Origin: Cephalotus follicularis
Taxonomy: Eukaryota > Streptophyta > Magnoliopsida > Oxalidales > Cephalotaceae
DNA: 64,000 nucleotides
Direction: 5' to 3'
NCBI GenBank assembly: GCA_001972305.1
Contig: BDDD01002678.1
Coordinates: 1-64,000 of the forward strand
The notes beneath the pieces were generated by a model. That model saw only the letters and a list, made by a program, of their open reading frames with translations. It did no database searches and had not been told where the DNA came from. This document shows positions 33,850 to 44,560 of the stretch, in pieces. Numbering within the stretch: the stretch's first letter is position 1; every line of letters starts with the position of its first letter. The translations under genes were made by a program, and so were the position numbers.

Positions 33850-34806
33850 ATTATAACTGTAATTCCAAACTGTGGGATGTGAACAAAAAATAGAGACGTT
33901 CGATGAAGGAAGAAGACTAGAAATTTTCAATTTTACACCACTGAACCAACTAGAGAAACATTCAGGAAACTTAAAATATGCATTAACAAAAAATGAAAAC
34001 AAAACAGAACCACGACAAGTTGGTACACAAAACCTTTTTTCTCAACTATTCTGAAATTCAACTCAAGTGAGAAAGTATAAATGGGCTGTTGAAGTAGAAG
34101 AAGAAGAAGAAGAAGAAACTTTGGTTAGGGTCTTTGCTTCATTTTTAGTAGAATATCTTTCTGATAAATTGCAGTTGCTTAAACTGCTAATAAAATAACA
34201 CTGCTGCAATTAAGGAAAAAAAGAAGCAAGCAAACTAGCAGCTTTGCTAAGCCAACAAGGGTTGTACACAGAAAGAAAAAAAAATGTTTCTTTACTTGCT
34301 TTAAATATAAGGTGTGTGTATATATATGATATTATATAGATTTGTGCAATTTGGGAAAAGGAAAAGGCAAATAACGATAGCTTAATTAAAGAGTTATCGC
34401 GTTCGAGTGTGCCATCTTATCATTATCATTTTCACAAAATATGTTGTACCTATTAGTCTGTCTCATTTTACATATATTTATGCAAGTTGGACAATCAAGA
34501 AAGCTAACAAATTTCTCTGGATATCCGAGAATGATATGCGGTGTCAATTCCAGCAAAACCATTAACTGTGCCAACCATACTATCTTCCGCCACTCAGACT
34601 ACAGAAAAATAAATAAAAAAAATAAAAGATGAAATGATGCATCCAGAGCAGTCCCATGTTAATTGTTCACCAGTCCCAGCATCTACAGATCTACTGACAA
34701 TAAATCACGTATGTATCCCCCTGAAATGCTTAAGAGTTACCAACATTCGAAGAGCAACAAAATTCATAACAATCCAAATCACAAAAGTCCCGATTAGTAG
34801 CAAAGA
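33850..34806. other. AT-rich region between orphan exons and NAC gene
   Basis: No gene recognised. Contains a (GAA)n run at about 34098-34118. The part next to 34806 is likely the NAC 3' untranslated region. Confidence 0.45.
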
Positions 34807-35646
34807 TCAAACTTGTTCAAGCCTATTTTGATTCCAATATAAAAGTGAGAATATTACCAAAATCCCTAAAATACTATGTTTTTTCCATGGTTGGAATACT
34901 GCAACAGCACTGGTTTCAGTAGCGCTGCTGTCAACATGAGGAGCCGAATAAGTAGTATATTGCCATTGGAGGAGTGGTGTCACAGGCACACTAGAATAGG
35001 ATGTCATTTGCACAGGAGGATAAGGAGTGGTGATCGTCAGCTGAGATGGAGCTGTTCTAGTGCTGCTTGACGATGATTCCTGATCAGCGGAGGCCCTAGC
35101 CCTAGCCCTAGCCCTGATAGAAGAAGGAAGTTCCTTCTCCCTCTTGACACGGCAGATGACAAGATCATGACGATGATAGCTGTTGAGGCAGGGGCTTTTG
35201 ACGTTGTCGTCGAGAAGGATACCGTCAAGGCGGAACTCATGCATGACAAATCTTCCATTGTGATTGGGATTGTTGTTGTTGGGTATGAAGGAGAAGACCC
35301 TCTTGGAGCCGATGTGGTTCCTGTTAGAGAGAGAGGTATCACCACCAGGATAATAGTATATGGGATTATCCTTCTGGGATTTCCATGTCCCACATGCACC
35401 GGCGGTTCTATCGACGCGTGAGCCGTTTTTGGTCTTCTTCTTCAACTGGGTGTAGAAATAGAACTCCTTCTTCCCTGTGGCATCGAAAACACTCCTCCAT
35501 AGTTGATTCTCTTCGTACACATCAAATTCCATTATGGGGTCATTGATTATCTCCTTGCTGTAAACTTTCCTGAACAAGAAGTAGCCGATTAACTCAATCT
35601 CTCTTGGGCTAAACTTAAACCCTTTCTTGCTCGCCGCCATATTCAT
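34807..35646 (-). CDS. NAC-domain transcription factor
   Basis: Intact 279-residue frame, the only whole host gene seen. The NAC DNA-binding domain occupies roughly residues 9-172: subdomain A GFKFSPREIELIGYFLFRKV (9-28), B FDVYEENQLWRS (41-52), the EFYFYTQLKKK strand (61-71), C-like TAGACGTWKSQ (81-91), D SKRVFSFIP and GRFVMHEFRL (114-140), E YHRHDLVICRVKR near 158-172. A basic ARARARARA run follows, then a Ser/Thr/Pro/Tyr-rich region typical of NAC activation tails. The last 23 residues contain a hydrophobic run SILGILVIFSLLYW, which may be a short membrane anchor as in NTL-type NACs. Start: the ATG at 35646 has a weak context; the ATG two codons in (35640, A at -3 and G at +4) is stronger. 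Unusually, no intron interrupts the NAC domain; an intron near the 3' end, read through here, remains possible. TATA-like TATAAGTATAAG on the minus strand near 35725-35740. Confidence 0.88.
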   Translation of the reverse strand: MNMAASKKGFKFSPREIELIGYFLFRKVYSKEIINDPIMEFDVYEENQLWRSVFDATGKKEFYFYTQLKKKTKNGSRVDRTAGACGTWKSQKDNPIYYYPGGDTSLSNRNHIGSKRVFSFIPNNNNPNHNGRFVMHEFRLDGILLDDNVKSPCLNSYHRHDLVICRVKREKELPSSIRARARARASADQESSSSSTRTAPSQLTITTPYPPVQMTSYSSVPVTPLLQWQYTTYSAPHVDSSATETSAVAVFQPWKKHSILGILVIFSLLYWNQNRLEQV

Positions 35647-35809
35647 CTACTCTCTCAATTCTCAATGCTTTCTTCCTTCACTTGTATCTCTATTCTTAAC
35701 CTCACTCTCACCTCACTTATACTTATACTTATATGTCGGTTTGTTTTTACTAATCCTTTCCTATCTCGTTTTTATTTTAACGCTGAAGAATACTAATAAT
35801 AGTAATATC

Positions 35810-37130
35810 TAGCATTTCCTTTTTCTTTTAAATAGAAATTCAATCTAGTTATACATGATCTCTCAAAGTTAAAACAGTAGTTTAAAATACCCCAAAGCAA
35901 AAAAATAAAATAAAATAAAATAAATACCATATTTCATTTTTCAATAAAGCATTCACAATATTAAATTTCGAATTATCTAAATAGAATAATAATAGTAATT
36001 CTTAACATTTCCTTTTTCTTTTTAAATAGAAATTTAATGAAGTTATACATTTCTCTCAATACTCTACCATAATTACTTTTTCAATAAAGCATTCACAATA
36101 TTATATTTGTAGATTTAGCTTTTAGTTTATGTTATTTATATTCCGAAATAAATTTATGCGTATTTATAATTTATAATTTCATACTTTATAAATATTGATA
36201 CTCTAATCTGAACTGTAAGTTATTATATGAAAATAAGCGTGGAACATACACGATCAACAATAAAACAACAATGAACAATATTCAATCAATAGCAAAACAA
36301 GAATAAACACAAAAGATTTTTCATTAAAAACAAAATTGGGAAAAAAAACTTATAAGCCATGTTTACAAGCAAAAAAAACCCAAAAGCAAAAAAATAAAAT
36401 AAAATAAATACCATAATTCATTTTTCAATAAAGCATTCACAATATTAAATTTCCAATTATCTCCCTTTCATTTTTTTTTTCTCAATGAAATAGAATAATA
36501 AATAGTAACTCTTAACATTTCCTTTTTCTTTTTAAATAGAATTTTAATGAAGTTATACATGTCTCTCAAAGCTCTACCATAATTACTTTTTCAATCAAGC
36601 ATTCACAATATAGATTTGTAGATTTAGTTTTAGTTTGTATTATTTATATTTAGAAAAAAAATTATGAGTATTTTTAATTTATAATTTCATACTTTATAAA
36701 TATTGATAATCTAATCTGAAGTGTAAGGTATTATATGAAAATAAGTGTTGGAACATACACAATCAACAATAAAACAACAATGAACAATATTCAATGAAAT
36801 AGCAAAATAAGAATAAACACAAAAGATTTACGTTAAAAACAAAAATTGGAGAAAAAACTTAAAAGTCATGTTTACAAGTATTTTAAAGGTAAATAAGTAT
36901 ATGGGGGTTAACTTAGAAGTCACGTTTATAATTATTTCTAGAAAAAAAAACCTTATTGATATAAAAGTACTAAAATACTCTCAAACTATCACACACTTTC
37001 TATCCCAATCAGCGGCAAGCCAGATCGACGAAAGCATATCATAAATTAACAATACTTCTATGCAATATATTCCCAAGAATTTGAATACAAGAACTATCTA
37101 ACATGAAGAAAACTATCCACCTCCGGCTAT
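35810..37130. repeat. three tandem, diverged copies of an AT-rich repeat upstream of NAC
   Basis: Words TTTCCTTTTTCTTTTTAAATAG, ATGAAGTTATACAT, TTTTTCAATAAAGCATTCAC and TAGATTTAG-TTTTAGTTT recur at about 35815-35960, 35990-36360 and 36490-36900. The end (GAATTTGAATACAAGAACTATCTAAC, about 37080-37105) matches 16766-16790 beside the protease locus. No coding potential seen. Confidence 0.75.
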
Positions 37131-37787
37131 TGCTTAGGCTGCTGCTACTTCCACCTGGCTTAAATAGCTCAATAAAATGTTTAGGAAATGATTGAAAATA
37201 GAAAAATGACTCAAAATGGAAAAAATGATATAAAGGTAATTTTATCTTGATTTTCTATTTTCTAGAATTTTAGTGCCTTTAGATTTACAAAATAAAAACT
37301 ATGGATAATTGAAATATGAAAGAGTAAGAGGAGTCGGTTCCACACTAATGTGAAACGACACATTCTCCTAATATATTTAGGTCCAACACGAGTCAAGAAA
37401 ACTATCGTTTACGTATTTGAACTTAGACACCCTAAAAATCTAAAAATATGGATCAAGGGTTTTAGAGCCTTGTATCTGTTAGATTGCAAATAAGGGGTCA
37501 TAGCATCTCAATCGATGCTATAGTCTTCAAGGATCACTCCATATCTCTAAGTTCAAATGTGTCTCTACCATTCCTCAATAATCGTTTTCATTTATTTTTG
37601 GCATCCGTTCATGCTAGTTTGATTGTAGTGTGGTATATATTGAATTGTTTAAGGGAAACAGGGGAGTTGGTTGTAGTTGAGACACGTTTCTTGGATTGTC
37701 GATGTGGATTTTTTGAGATGGTTAACCACTTTTTAACCATGAGATGGGGGTCATTCAGAACCCACTGGTTCCATAGCGGAAGTTTCC

Positions 37788-37990
37788 CACGTGGAATTAG
37801 ACAAGTTATTAATGATGGCTTATCTGATTGTCACATTGGTTTTGCTGTGCAGTTAAAAGCTATGAAACAAGTATGCGATGTAGTTCAAACCTAGAATTGG
37901 CATAATATCGTAAAGGGGACACGCTCTCAATTTGGTGTAGAGCTTGATGCTGCTACTCGGACATTACTCAATAGAGGTGAAAGGCTGATC
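37788..37990 (+). pseudogene. atpA: mitochondrial atpA-like fragment (NUMT candidate), first copy
   Basis: In one frame: RGIRQVINDGLSDCHIGFAV, QLKAMKQVCD, then after a fixed gap QFGVELDAATRTLLNRGERL. This is collinear, with the same spacing, with the C-terminal region of ATP synthase subunit alpha (RGIRPAINVGLSVSRVGSAA, QLKAMKQVCG, QFGSDLDAATQALLNRGARL). MKQVCG and LDAATxxLLNRG are the plant mitochondrial wording; the plastid protein has MKQVAG and LDKATQNQLARG. About 20 of the first 30 residues agree. One in-frame stop lies in the gap. The flanking sequence on either side is not atpA. It is a decayed nuclear copy of an organelle gene. Confidence 0.65.
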
Positions 37991-38350
37991 AATAGAGGAT
38001 ACTGGCAGGCTAGACGAGTTGTGTCACAGAGACCAGGCTCTCAGGCTGTTTACTTGCTTAAAAAATGAATGGATGAGGACACACAATTGAACTGTGTAAA
38101 AAGAAGACTACAATTGTATAATATCGTCACGCTCTCAATTTGGTGTAGAGCTTGATGCTGCTACTCGGACATTACTCAATAGAGGTGAAAGGCTGATCAA
38201 TAGAGGATACTGGCAGGCTAGACGAGTTGTGTCACAGAGACCAGGCTCTCAGGCTGTTTACTTGCTTAAAAAATGAATGGATGAGGACACACAATTGAAC
38301 TGTGTAAAAAGAAGACTACAATTGATGACAAACATTTAAATGTTTAATAT

Positions 38351-39231
38351 TGATATGAAAAACAATCAGCTGTTATTGAGGCACTGTCCAACTGTTCCAC
38401 AATCAAATCACCTAATATCACGGTGATAATGGAGGGATAACGCCTCCATTCAAATACAAGAAAACTCCCCCAAGTCCGGCCGTTTTCTAGGGACCATTAA
38501 TCCTCCACCGAGATGCTAGCAAGAGCAGTTACAGAGGTAAGTCTATAAATACCCCAAAGAAACACTACATACAGGTCGGTTAATTCTAGACTAAAAACTA
38601 CCTTATTGTTCATTCTCTACACTTAACTGACTTAAGCATCGGAGGGTCCCTGGGACTGAAAACTCCTGGTCTTTAGATATATTGCTTTCTCTTTGTGCAT
38701 GGATCACTAAAGAACATCAACCCAATATCATCCTCGGAGCATTCGACGCGTTTTCCTCTACAAATTAAACCTCTACAAGTAGGGGACTGTTGTGCTGTTG
38801 ATTTCAACATCAACAGTTGGCGCCGTCTCTGGGAAGCACGACGAAAAGCAATTTAACCATGCCTCCAAGGAGAATCACCAACTCTGCAGCCACTGGCAGT
38901 CAAGCAGCCACTGGCAGTCAAGCTCCAAAGCAAGCTCCCATCACCGATGAGCAATTCAACCATCTGCTCCAAGAAATGGGGCGCCTCACTACCTTGCTGG
39001 CTAATAATCTAGCCAACCAACCCAGAAGAACAACAGCCCCAAGGGGCTAGGCAAAACTCGCCTAGGAGGGCCATGCGTCTTCCGAGGCAGTCAGAGATTG
39101 ATACATCTCTGAGGGTGGAATCTTCAAGCGCAAGGGATTATAGTTATAATCCCCAACATGACATTCCAGAGCAAGATCTGATGGAAGATGATTGCTCAGT
39201 GGAGGAGGAGGAGACCCGTGCATGTTCCTAC
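38351..39231 (+). mobile_element. duplicated 5' end of family-B element: LTR, primer site, gag start (fossil)
   Basis: LTR 38351-38815 (465 bp, TGATATGAAA...ATCAACA), primer site TGGCGCCGTCTCTGGGAA from about 38818, and the first part of gag (MPPRRITNSAATGSQ...). It stops where the second tandem unit starts, so it was made by the duplication and is not a separate insertion. It is broken. Confidence 0.88.
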
Positions 39232-39614
39232 ACTATCGTTTACGTATTTGAACTTAGACACCCTAAAAATCTAAAAATATGGATCAAGGGTTTTAGAGCC
39301 TTGTATCTGTTAGATTGCAAATAAGTAGCATCTCAATCGATGCTATAGTCTTCAAGGATCACTCCATATCTCTAAGTTCAAATGTGTCTCTACCATTCCT
39401 CAATAATCGTTTTCATTTATTTTTGGCATCCGTTCATGCTAGTTTGATTGTAGTGTGGTATATATTGAATTGTTTAAGGGAAACAGGGGAGTTGGTTGTA
39501 GTTGAGACACGTTTCTTGGATTGTCGATGTGGATTTTTTGAGATGGTTAACCACTTTTTAACCATGAGATGGGGGTCATTCAGAACCCACTGGTTCCATA
39601 GCGGAAGTTTCCCA

Positions 39615-39815
39615 CGTGGAATTAGACATGTTATTAATGATGGCTTATCTGATTGTCACGTTGGTTTTGCTGTGCAGTTAAAAGCTATGAAACAAGTATG
39701 CGATGTAGTTCAAACCTAGAATTGGCATAATATCGTAAAGGGGACACGCTCTCAATTTGGTGTAGAGCTTGATGCTGCTACTCGGACATTACTCAATAGA
39801 GGTGAAAGGCTGATC
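39615..39815 (+). pseudogene. atpA: mitochondrial atpA-like fragment, second copy
   Basis: Near-identical duplicate of 37788-37990 in the second tandem unit. RQV is RHV and CHIGF is CHVGF here; CHV is the state closer to the mitochondrial SRVGS. Confidence 0.65.
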
Positions 39816-40079
39816 AATAGAGGATACTGGCAGGCTAGACGAGTTGTGTCACAGAGACCAGGCTCTCAGGCTGTTTACTTGCTTAAAAAATGAATGGATG
39901 AGGACACACAATTGAACTGTGTAAAAAGAAGACTACAATTGTTGACAAACATTTAAATTGTCACAGAGACCAGGCTCTCAGGCTGTTTACTTGCTTAAAA
40001 AATGAATGGATGAGGACACACAATTGAACTGTGTAAAAAGAAGACTACAATTGATGACAAACATTTAAATGTTTAATAT

Positions 40080-40544
40080 TGATATGAAAAACAATCAGCT
40101 GTTATTGAGGCACTGTCCAACTGTTCCACAATCAAATCACCTAATATCACGGTGATAATGGAGGGATAACGCCTCCATTCAAATACAAGAAAATTCCCCC
40201 AAGTTCGGCCGTTTTCTAGGGACCATTAATCCTCCACCGAGATGCTAGCAAGAGCAGTTACAGAGGTAAGTCTATAAATACCCCAAAGAAACACTACATA
40301 CAGGTCGGTTAATTCTAGACTAAAAACTACCTTATTGTTCATTCTCTACACTTAACTGACTTAAGCATCGGAGGGTCCCTGGGACTGAAAACTCCTGGTC
40401 TTTAGATATATTGCTTTCTCTTTGTGCATGGATCACTAAAGAACATCAACACAATATCATCCTCGGAGCATTCGACGCGTTTTCCTCTACAAATTAAACC
40501 TCTACAAGTAGGGGACTGTTGTGCTGTTGATTTCAACATCAACA
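40080..40544 (+). repeat. 5' LTR of B2
   Basis: 465 bp, TGATATGAAA...ATCAACA, TATA-like TATAAATA at 40273-40280, followed by primer site TGGCGCCGTCTCTGGGAA. Confidence 0.9.
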
Positions 40545-40587
40545 GTTGGCGCCGTCTCTGGGAAGCACGACGAAAAGCAATTTAACC

Positions 40588-42150
40588 ATGCCTCCAAGGA
40601 GAATCACCAACTCTGCAGCCACTGGCAGTCAAGCAGCCACTGGCAGTCAAGCTCCAAAGCAAGCTCCCATCACCGACGAGCAATTCAACCATCTGCTCCA
40701 AGAAATGGGGTGCCTCACTACCTTGCTGGCTAATAATCTATCCACCCAACCCAGAAGAACAACAGCCCCAAGGGGCTAGGCAAAACTCGCCTAGGAGGGC
40801 CATGCGTCTTCCGAGGCAGTCAGAGATTGATACATCTCTGAGGGTGGAATCTTCAAGCGCAAGGGATTATAGTTATAATCCCCAACATGACATTCCAGAG
40901 CAAGATCTGATGGAAGATGATTGCTCAGTGGAGGAGGAGGAGACCCGTGCATGTTCCTACGCTTTTCGTAGGACTAAAATTTTACAAAGGAGCAGGTCAA
41001 ACCATTCAGTCCGACTTTCCATGGGTACATAGCAGGTTTCTAGCAGGATTATGAACATTGATGATGTAGAGCAGACCATGAACAAAAGGTTTGCTGAGAT
41101 GGAAAGGAGGCTCAAAGGAGCCGAGCAGTCAAAGGGGTACCTGTTAGAGGTACGAAACATAAATTGTACGTCCTTCACACTAGAGATAATGAGGGAACGT
41201 GTTCGAAGAGGATTCCGGTTCCTGAATCTCAAGGAGTATGACGGGTCCACTGACCTCATCCAGCATGTACGTTACTACACTCAGATCATGCTGGTTTATC
41301 AGGCTTTAGATGTTGTGCTTTACCGAAGATTTTAGGCAACTCTGACCGGTGCAGCCCAGGTATGGTACTCCACTCTATCTCAAAATTCAGTGGCAAATTT
41401 TGAGCAATTCACAGAGATATTTGTCACCAAATTCCTCAACAGTACCACACAGAGAAAAAATTCAAATCATCTGATCAATGTGGTGCAGGGGAAGAATGAA
41501 TCCCTCAGAGACTACATCACTAGATTCAACAAGGAGTCTCTGATGGTGAAGGACTTGGAGCCATTTTTTTCTCTGGAAACTCTGAATAGTGGGTTGAAAG
41601 ATAACTTACCCTTTACCTTTTCCCTCATGAAGAAGCATGTTCTGGACATGACAGACCTGTTGAAAAGAGCAGAGAAGTATGTGAATGCAGATGAGGCTAT
41701 GGTAGCTAGGAAGCAGAAGACTTCCTAGTCGGATCATCAGGTGAAGAAAGAGGAGCACTCAAGAAGTGCTCTAGGGAAAAAGTAAAAGAGAAAGGGAGGG
41801 CCAGAGCTGACAAAGGATGACCTAAGGCATAAGCTCTTCAAGAGAGAGGAGTCACCAAAAAGGGGAACCCCAATCCCCAGTCACAATAATTTTGCCCCTC
41901 TCTTGGAGACACAGACCAGAATACTGGCGGTAGAGAAGGGCAAGGTCCCAATCCGTAAAGGTCATCTACAAAAATACATAGAAAGGGATGATCCTCAGAG
42001 AAGAAAGGAGCACAGAGAAGAAGCTTTGCAGCAGAAAGAGGAGCAACAACCCATGGATGTGATACACACCATCTTTGGAGGGGTCACATCTAGTAGCGAC
42101 CATAGCAGGGCTAGAAAAGCCTATGCTAGACAAAAATTTACCGTGCAATA
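40588..42150 (+). pseudogene. gag region of B2 (fossil)
   Basis: Starts MPPRRITNS with a doubled ATGSQA motif. Later stretches match A1 gag: FEQFTEIFVTKFLNSTTQRK, VVQGKNESLRDYITRFNKES, FTFSLMKKHVLDM. It is broken. Confidence 0.85.
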
Positions 42151-43396
42151 ATACAAGCATAGTAAAAGGTTAAAAACTGGTGGAGAAAAGGAGGTAATAT
42201 CCGTCTAACAGGCAGACTTAGAGGGAGTACATCTCCCTCATGATGATCCAGTAGTAGTAACTCTTCAAGTGAAATTATTCACTATGAAGAGAATCTTCCT
42301 TGACAGTGAGAGCTCGACGGATATCCTCTACAAGCATGCCTTTGATCAGTTGAAGATACCAGAGGACTAGCTAAGGCCGGTGAAGACTCCTCTGGTAGAC
42401 TTCACGGGAGAGATGGTCCATCATCTGAGATCCATCGATTTGTCAGTCGTGGTACAGCCCCCCACCAAACACCAGTGCAAATGACTTTCCTGGTAGTTGA
42501 TACACAAAGCCCATATAATGCAATAATTGGGCATCTAGGATTGAACATAATGAAGGCCATAGTGTCAACAAGGAACTTACTTGTGAAGTTCCCGACCAGG
42601 TTTGCTGTGGGACAAGTCAGAGGAGACCAGCAAGAAGCAAGACTATGCTATCAGACTGCTCTGAAGAACAATGGGAAGGGAAAAGTCATTCTTATAGCAA
42701 ATATGAAACTTAGGGGAGAGGTGGAGCATGAGCCTCCACAACCGATAGAAGATGTGGTGCAGGTGTCGTTGGAGGAAGGCAATGCAAAGAAGGTCTTCTA
42801 GGTTGGCTCCCAACTTAGTGAGGTAGAGAAATAAGAACTAATAACGATCCTAAAAAATAACAGAGATGTATTCTCCTGGTCGGCACAGGATGTCCCAGGG
42901 ATTAGTCCAGAGGTAATGGTCTACAAGCTAAGTGTGGATCCAATGTGGCCTCCGACCAGGAAAAAGAAGAGAAACTTCGCCCCTGAGAGGCAGCAGGTGA
43001 TAGCAGATGAAGTGAACAAACTCATGCAAGCGGGATTTATAAGGGAAGTGCAATTCTCTGATTGGCTTGCGTACCCGGTACTAGTCAAGAAGGCGAATGG
43101 CAAGTGTAGCATATGCATAGACTTTATAGACCTAAACAAGGCTTGTCCAAAAGACAACTTCACCCTCTCGAAGATTGATCAACTAGTGGATACAACCTCC
43201 GATATAGAATGTTGAGTTTCTTAGATGCTTACTCTAGCTATAACCAAATTCCTATGTATAGACCAAATGAGAACAAGACAGTTTTTATCACAGATAAGGG
43301 TATATATTGCTATAAAGTCATGCACTTTAGATTAAAGAATGCTGGAGCGACCTACCAACGGTTGTCCAACAAAAATTTTCAACCTCAAATCGGGAG

Positions 43397-44560
43397 TGAA
43401 AGTCCTATATGGCAACTTTTAATTAATAAATTTGTTTACAGAAAGATAAATTAAACTATGAATATAAACAAGCACACAAAAACAATCAAACAATTACAAA
43501 TAATAAAGAGAGAGAGTTAGAGAGAGTGCAAACACGATTTTATAGTGGTTCGGCCAAACTCTTGCCTACGTCCACTTTCCCAAGGTAGCACCTTGAGTTT
43601 CTACTAGAATCCACTAGCACCATTTGATTTTGGATTGCGGATGCAAATCAAAGAAAAACACCTTACAAGACTTAGGTTCACTCCCAGTGATAATCCTACT
43701 AAAGGTTCACTCCCCTTGATTATCTCTCTAAGGGTTCACTCCCCTTTTACAATAAAAGTTTGTAATGATATTTTGTGTTGTTTACAATTAACCTCTCAAA
43801 GGTTGGATATTGCTAAGTAAGGCTTGCAAACAATAGCTATCTAAGATAGGCCAAGCTTTGGTATTGATTTGAAAGGTGTAGGATTGCTCTTGAGTTGGTT
43901 AGAAGAAAAATGTGTATAGTCTTGTTATTATCTCTTCTTTATAATGAAACCTCACTCTTTCTTATATAGAGATGCACCAACGGATCAATTTTTTAAGTTT
44001 AAGACCAAATCCAGTTGGCTGGATTTTCCTGGCAGTCGGCTGGAGAAGTTGTTGTGCATTTATGATTATAGCCGTTGGAGAAGGCAGTCGGCTGGATGAA
44101 CTTGTCAGTCAACTGTTTGCCTAAACAGTCAGCTGTTTCCCTACTTTAGTCGGGTATTGTGAGAAAATTGGATTTCCCAAAAGCTACTGGTCTAAATGCG
44201 CACTTCTTGACAGTCGGCTGGAGATCCTTGCCAGTCAGTTGTTTTGTCTTGGCAGTCGGCTGGAGCCCTGATACAGTCGGGTGGATGGAATGCAATTTCA
44301 GATTCTGGGATTCTTTGAAGTTCCAGTCAGCTATTCATCCCAGGCAGTCGGCTACTCAATCTCAACAGTCGGCTGTTCATCATGGGCAGTCGGCTGTTTG
44401 TGCCTGTATCTGCAACTTTAAACTTTGCAACACTTTCGACATACAATCAAGTGAGTAGATGAGTTTGTAAGATATCAAAACATGCATACAAGTATTTCTT
44501 GTTTGTTAATCATCGAAATATAACGCTTTAACACATTTAAAGGGGTGGCAAAAGCCAACA
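43397..44560 (+). mobile_element. solo LTR of family D, copy D1, nested in B2 RT (fossil)
   Basis: 1164 bp, TGAAAGTCCTATAT...AAAGCCAACA, with perfect 5-bp target duplication GGGAG on both sides (43392-43396 and 44561-44565). No internal domain, so it is a solo LTR left by LTR-LTR recombination. The GTGGTTCGGCCAA...TTGCCTACGTCCACTTTC stretch is common in plant Copia LTRs, so Copia is my tentative guess. Confidence 0.9.
44010..44400 (+). repeat. degenerate array of CAGTCGGCTG words in LTR D1
   Basis: About a dozen copies of CAGTCGGCTG(G/T) or close variants (CAGTCAGCTG, CAGTCAACTG) spaced irregularly by about 20-40 bp. Confidence 0.85.

Larger units (their letters stand above)
37401..39231 (+). 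repeat. tandem duplication, first unit (host repeat, atpA-like fragment, family-B LTR, gag start)
   Basis: Begins ACTATCGTTTACGTATTTG and ends inside gag at GTGCATGTTCCTAC. 39232 begins the same sequence again. The unit is 1831 bp and contains an inner direct repeat of about 195 bp (37921-38116 and 38129-38324). Confidence 0.9.
39232..40960 (+). repeat. tandem duplication, second unit
   Basis: 1729 bp, nearly identical to 37401-39231 apart from different inner repeats (here a shorter repeat restarts at 39959). Gag of element B2 continues past its end, so this unit is the original and the first unit is probably the added copy. Confidence 0.88.

Noticed and set aside
37484-37894. 136-codon frame as an intact gene
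   Set aside because: Only its C-terminal third resembles a known protein (atpA), the match continues past the frame's stop, and the first 100 residues look like random AT-rich translation.
37788-37990. Plastid rather than mitochondrial atpA origin
   Set aside because: MKQVC and LDAAT-LLNRG match the mitochondrial wording better than plastid MKQVAG and LDKATQNQLARG.
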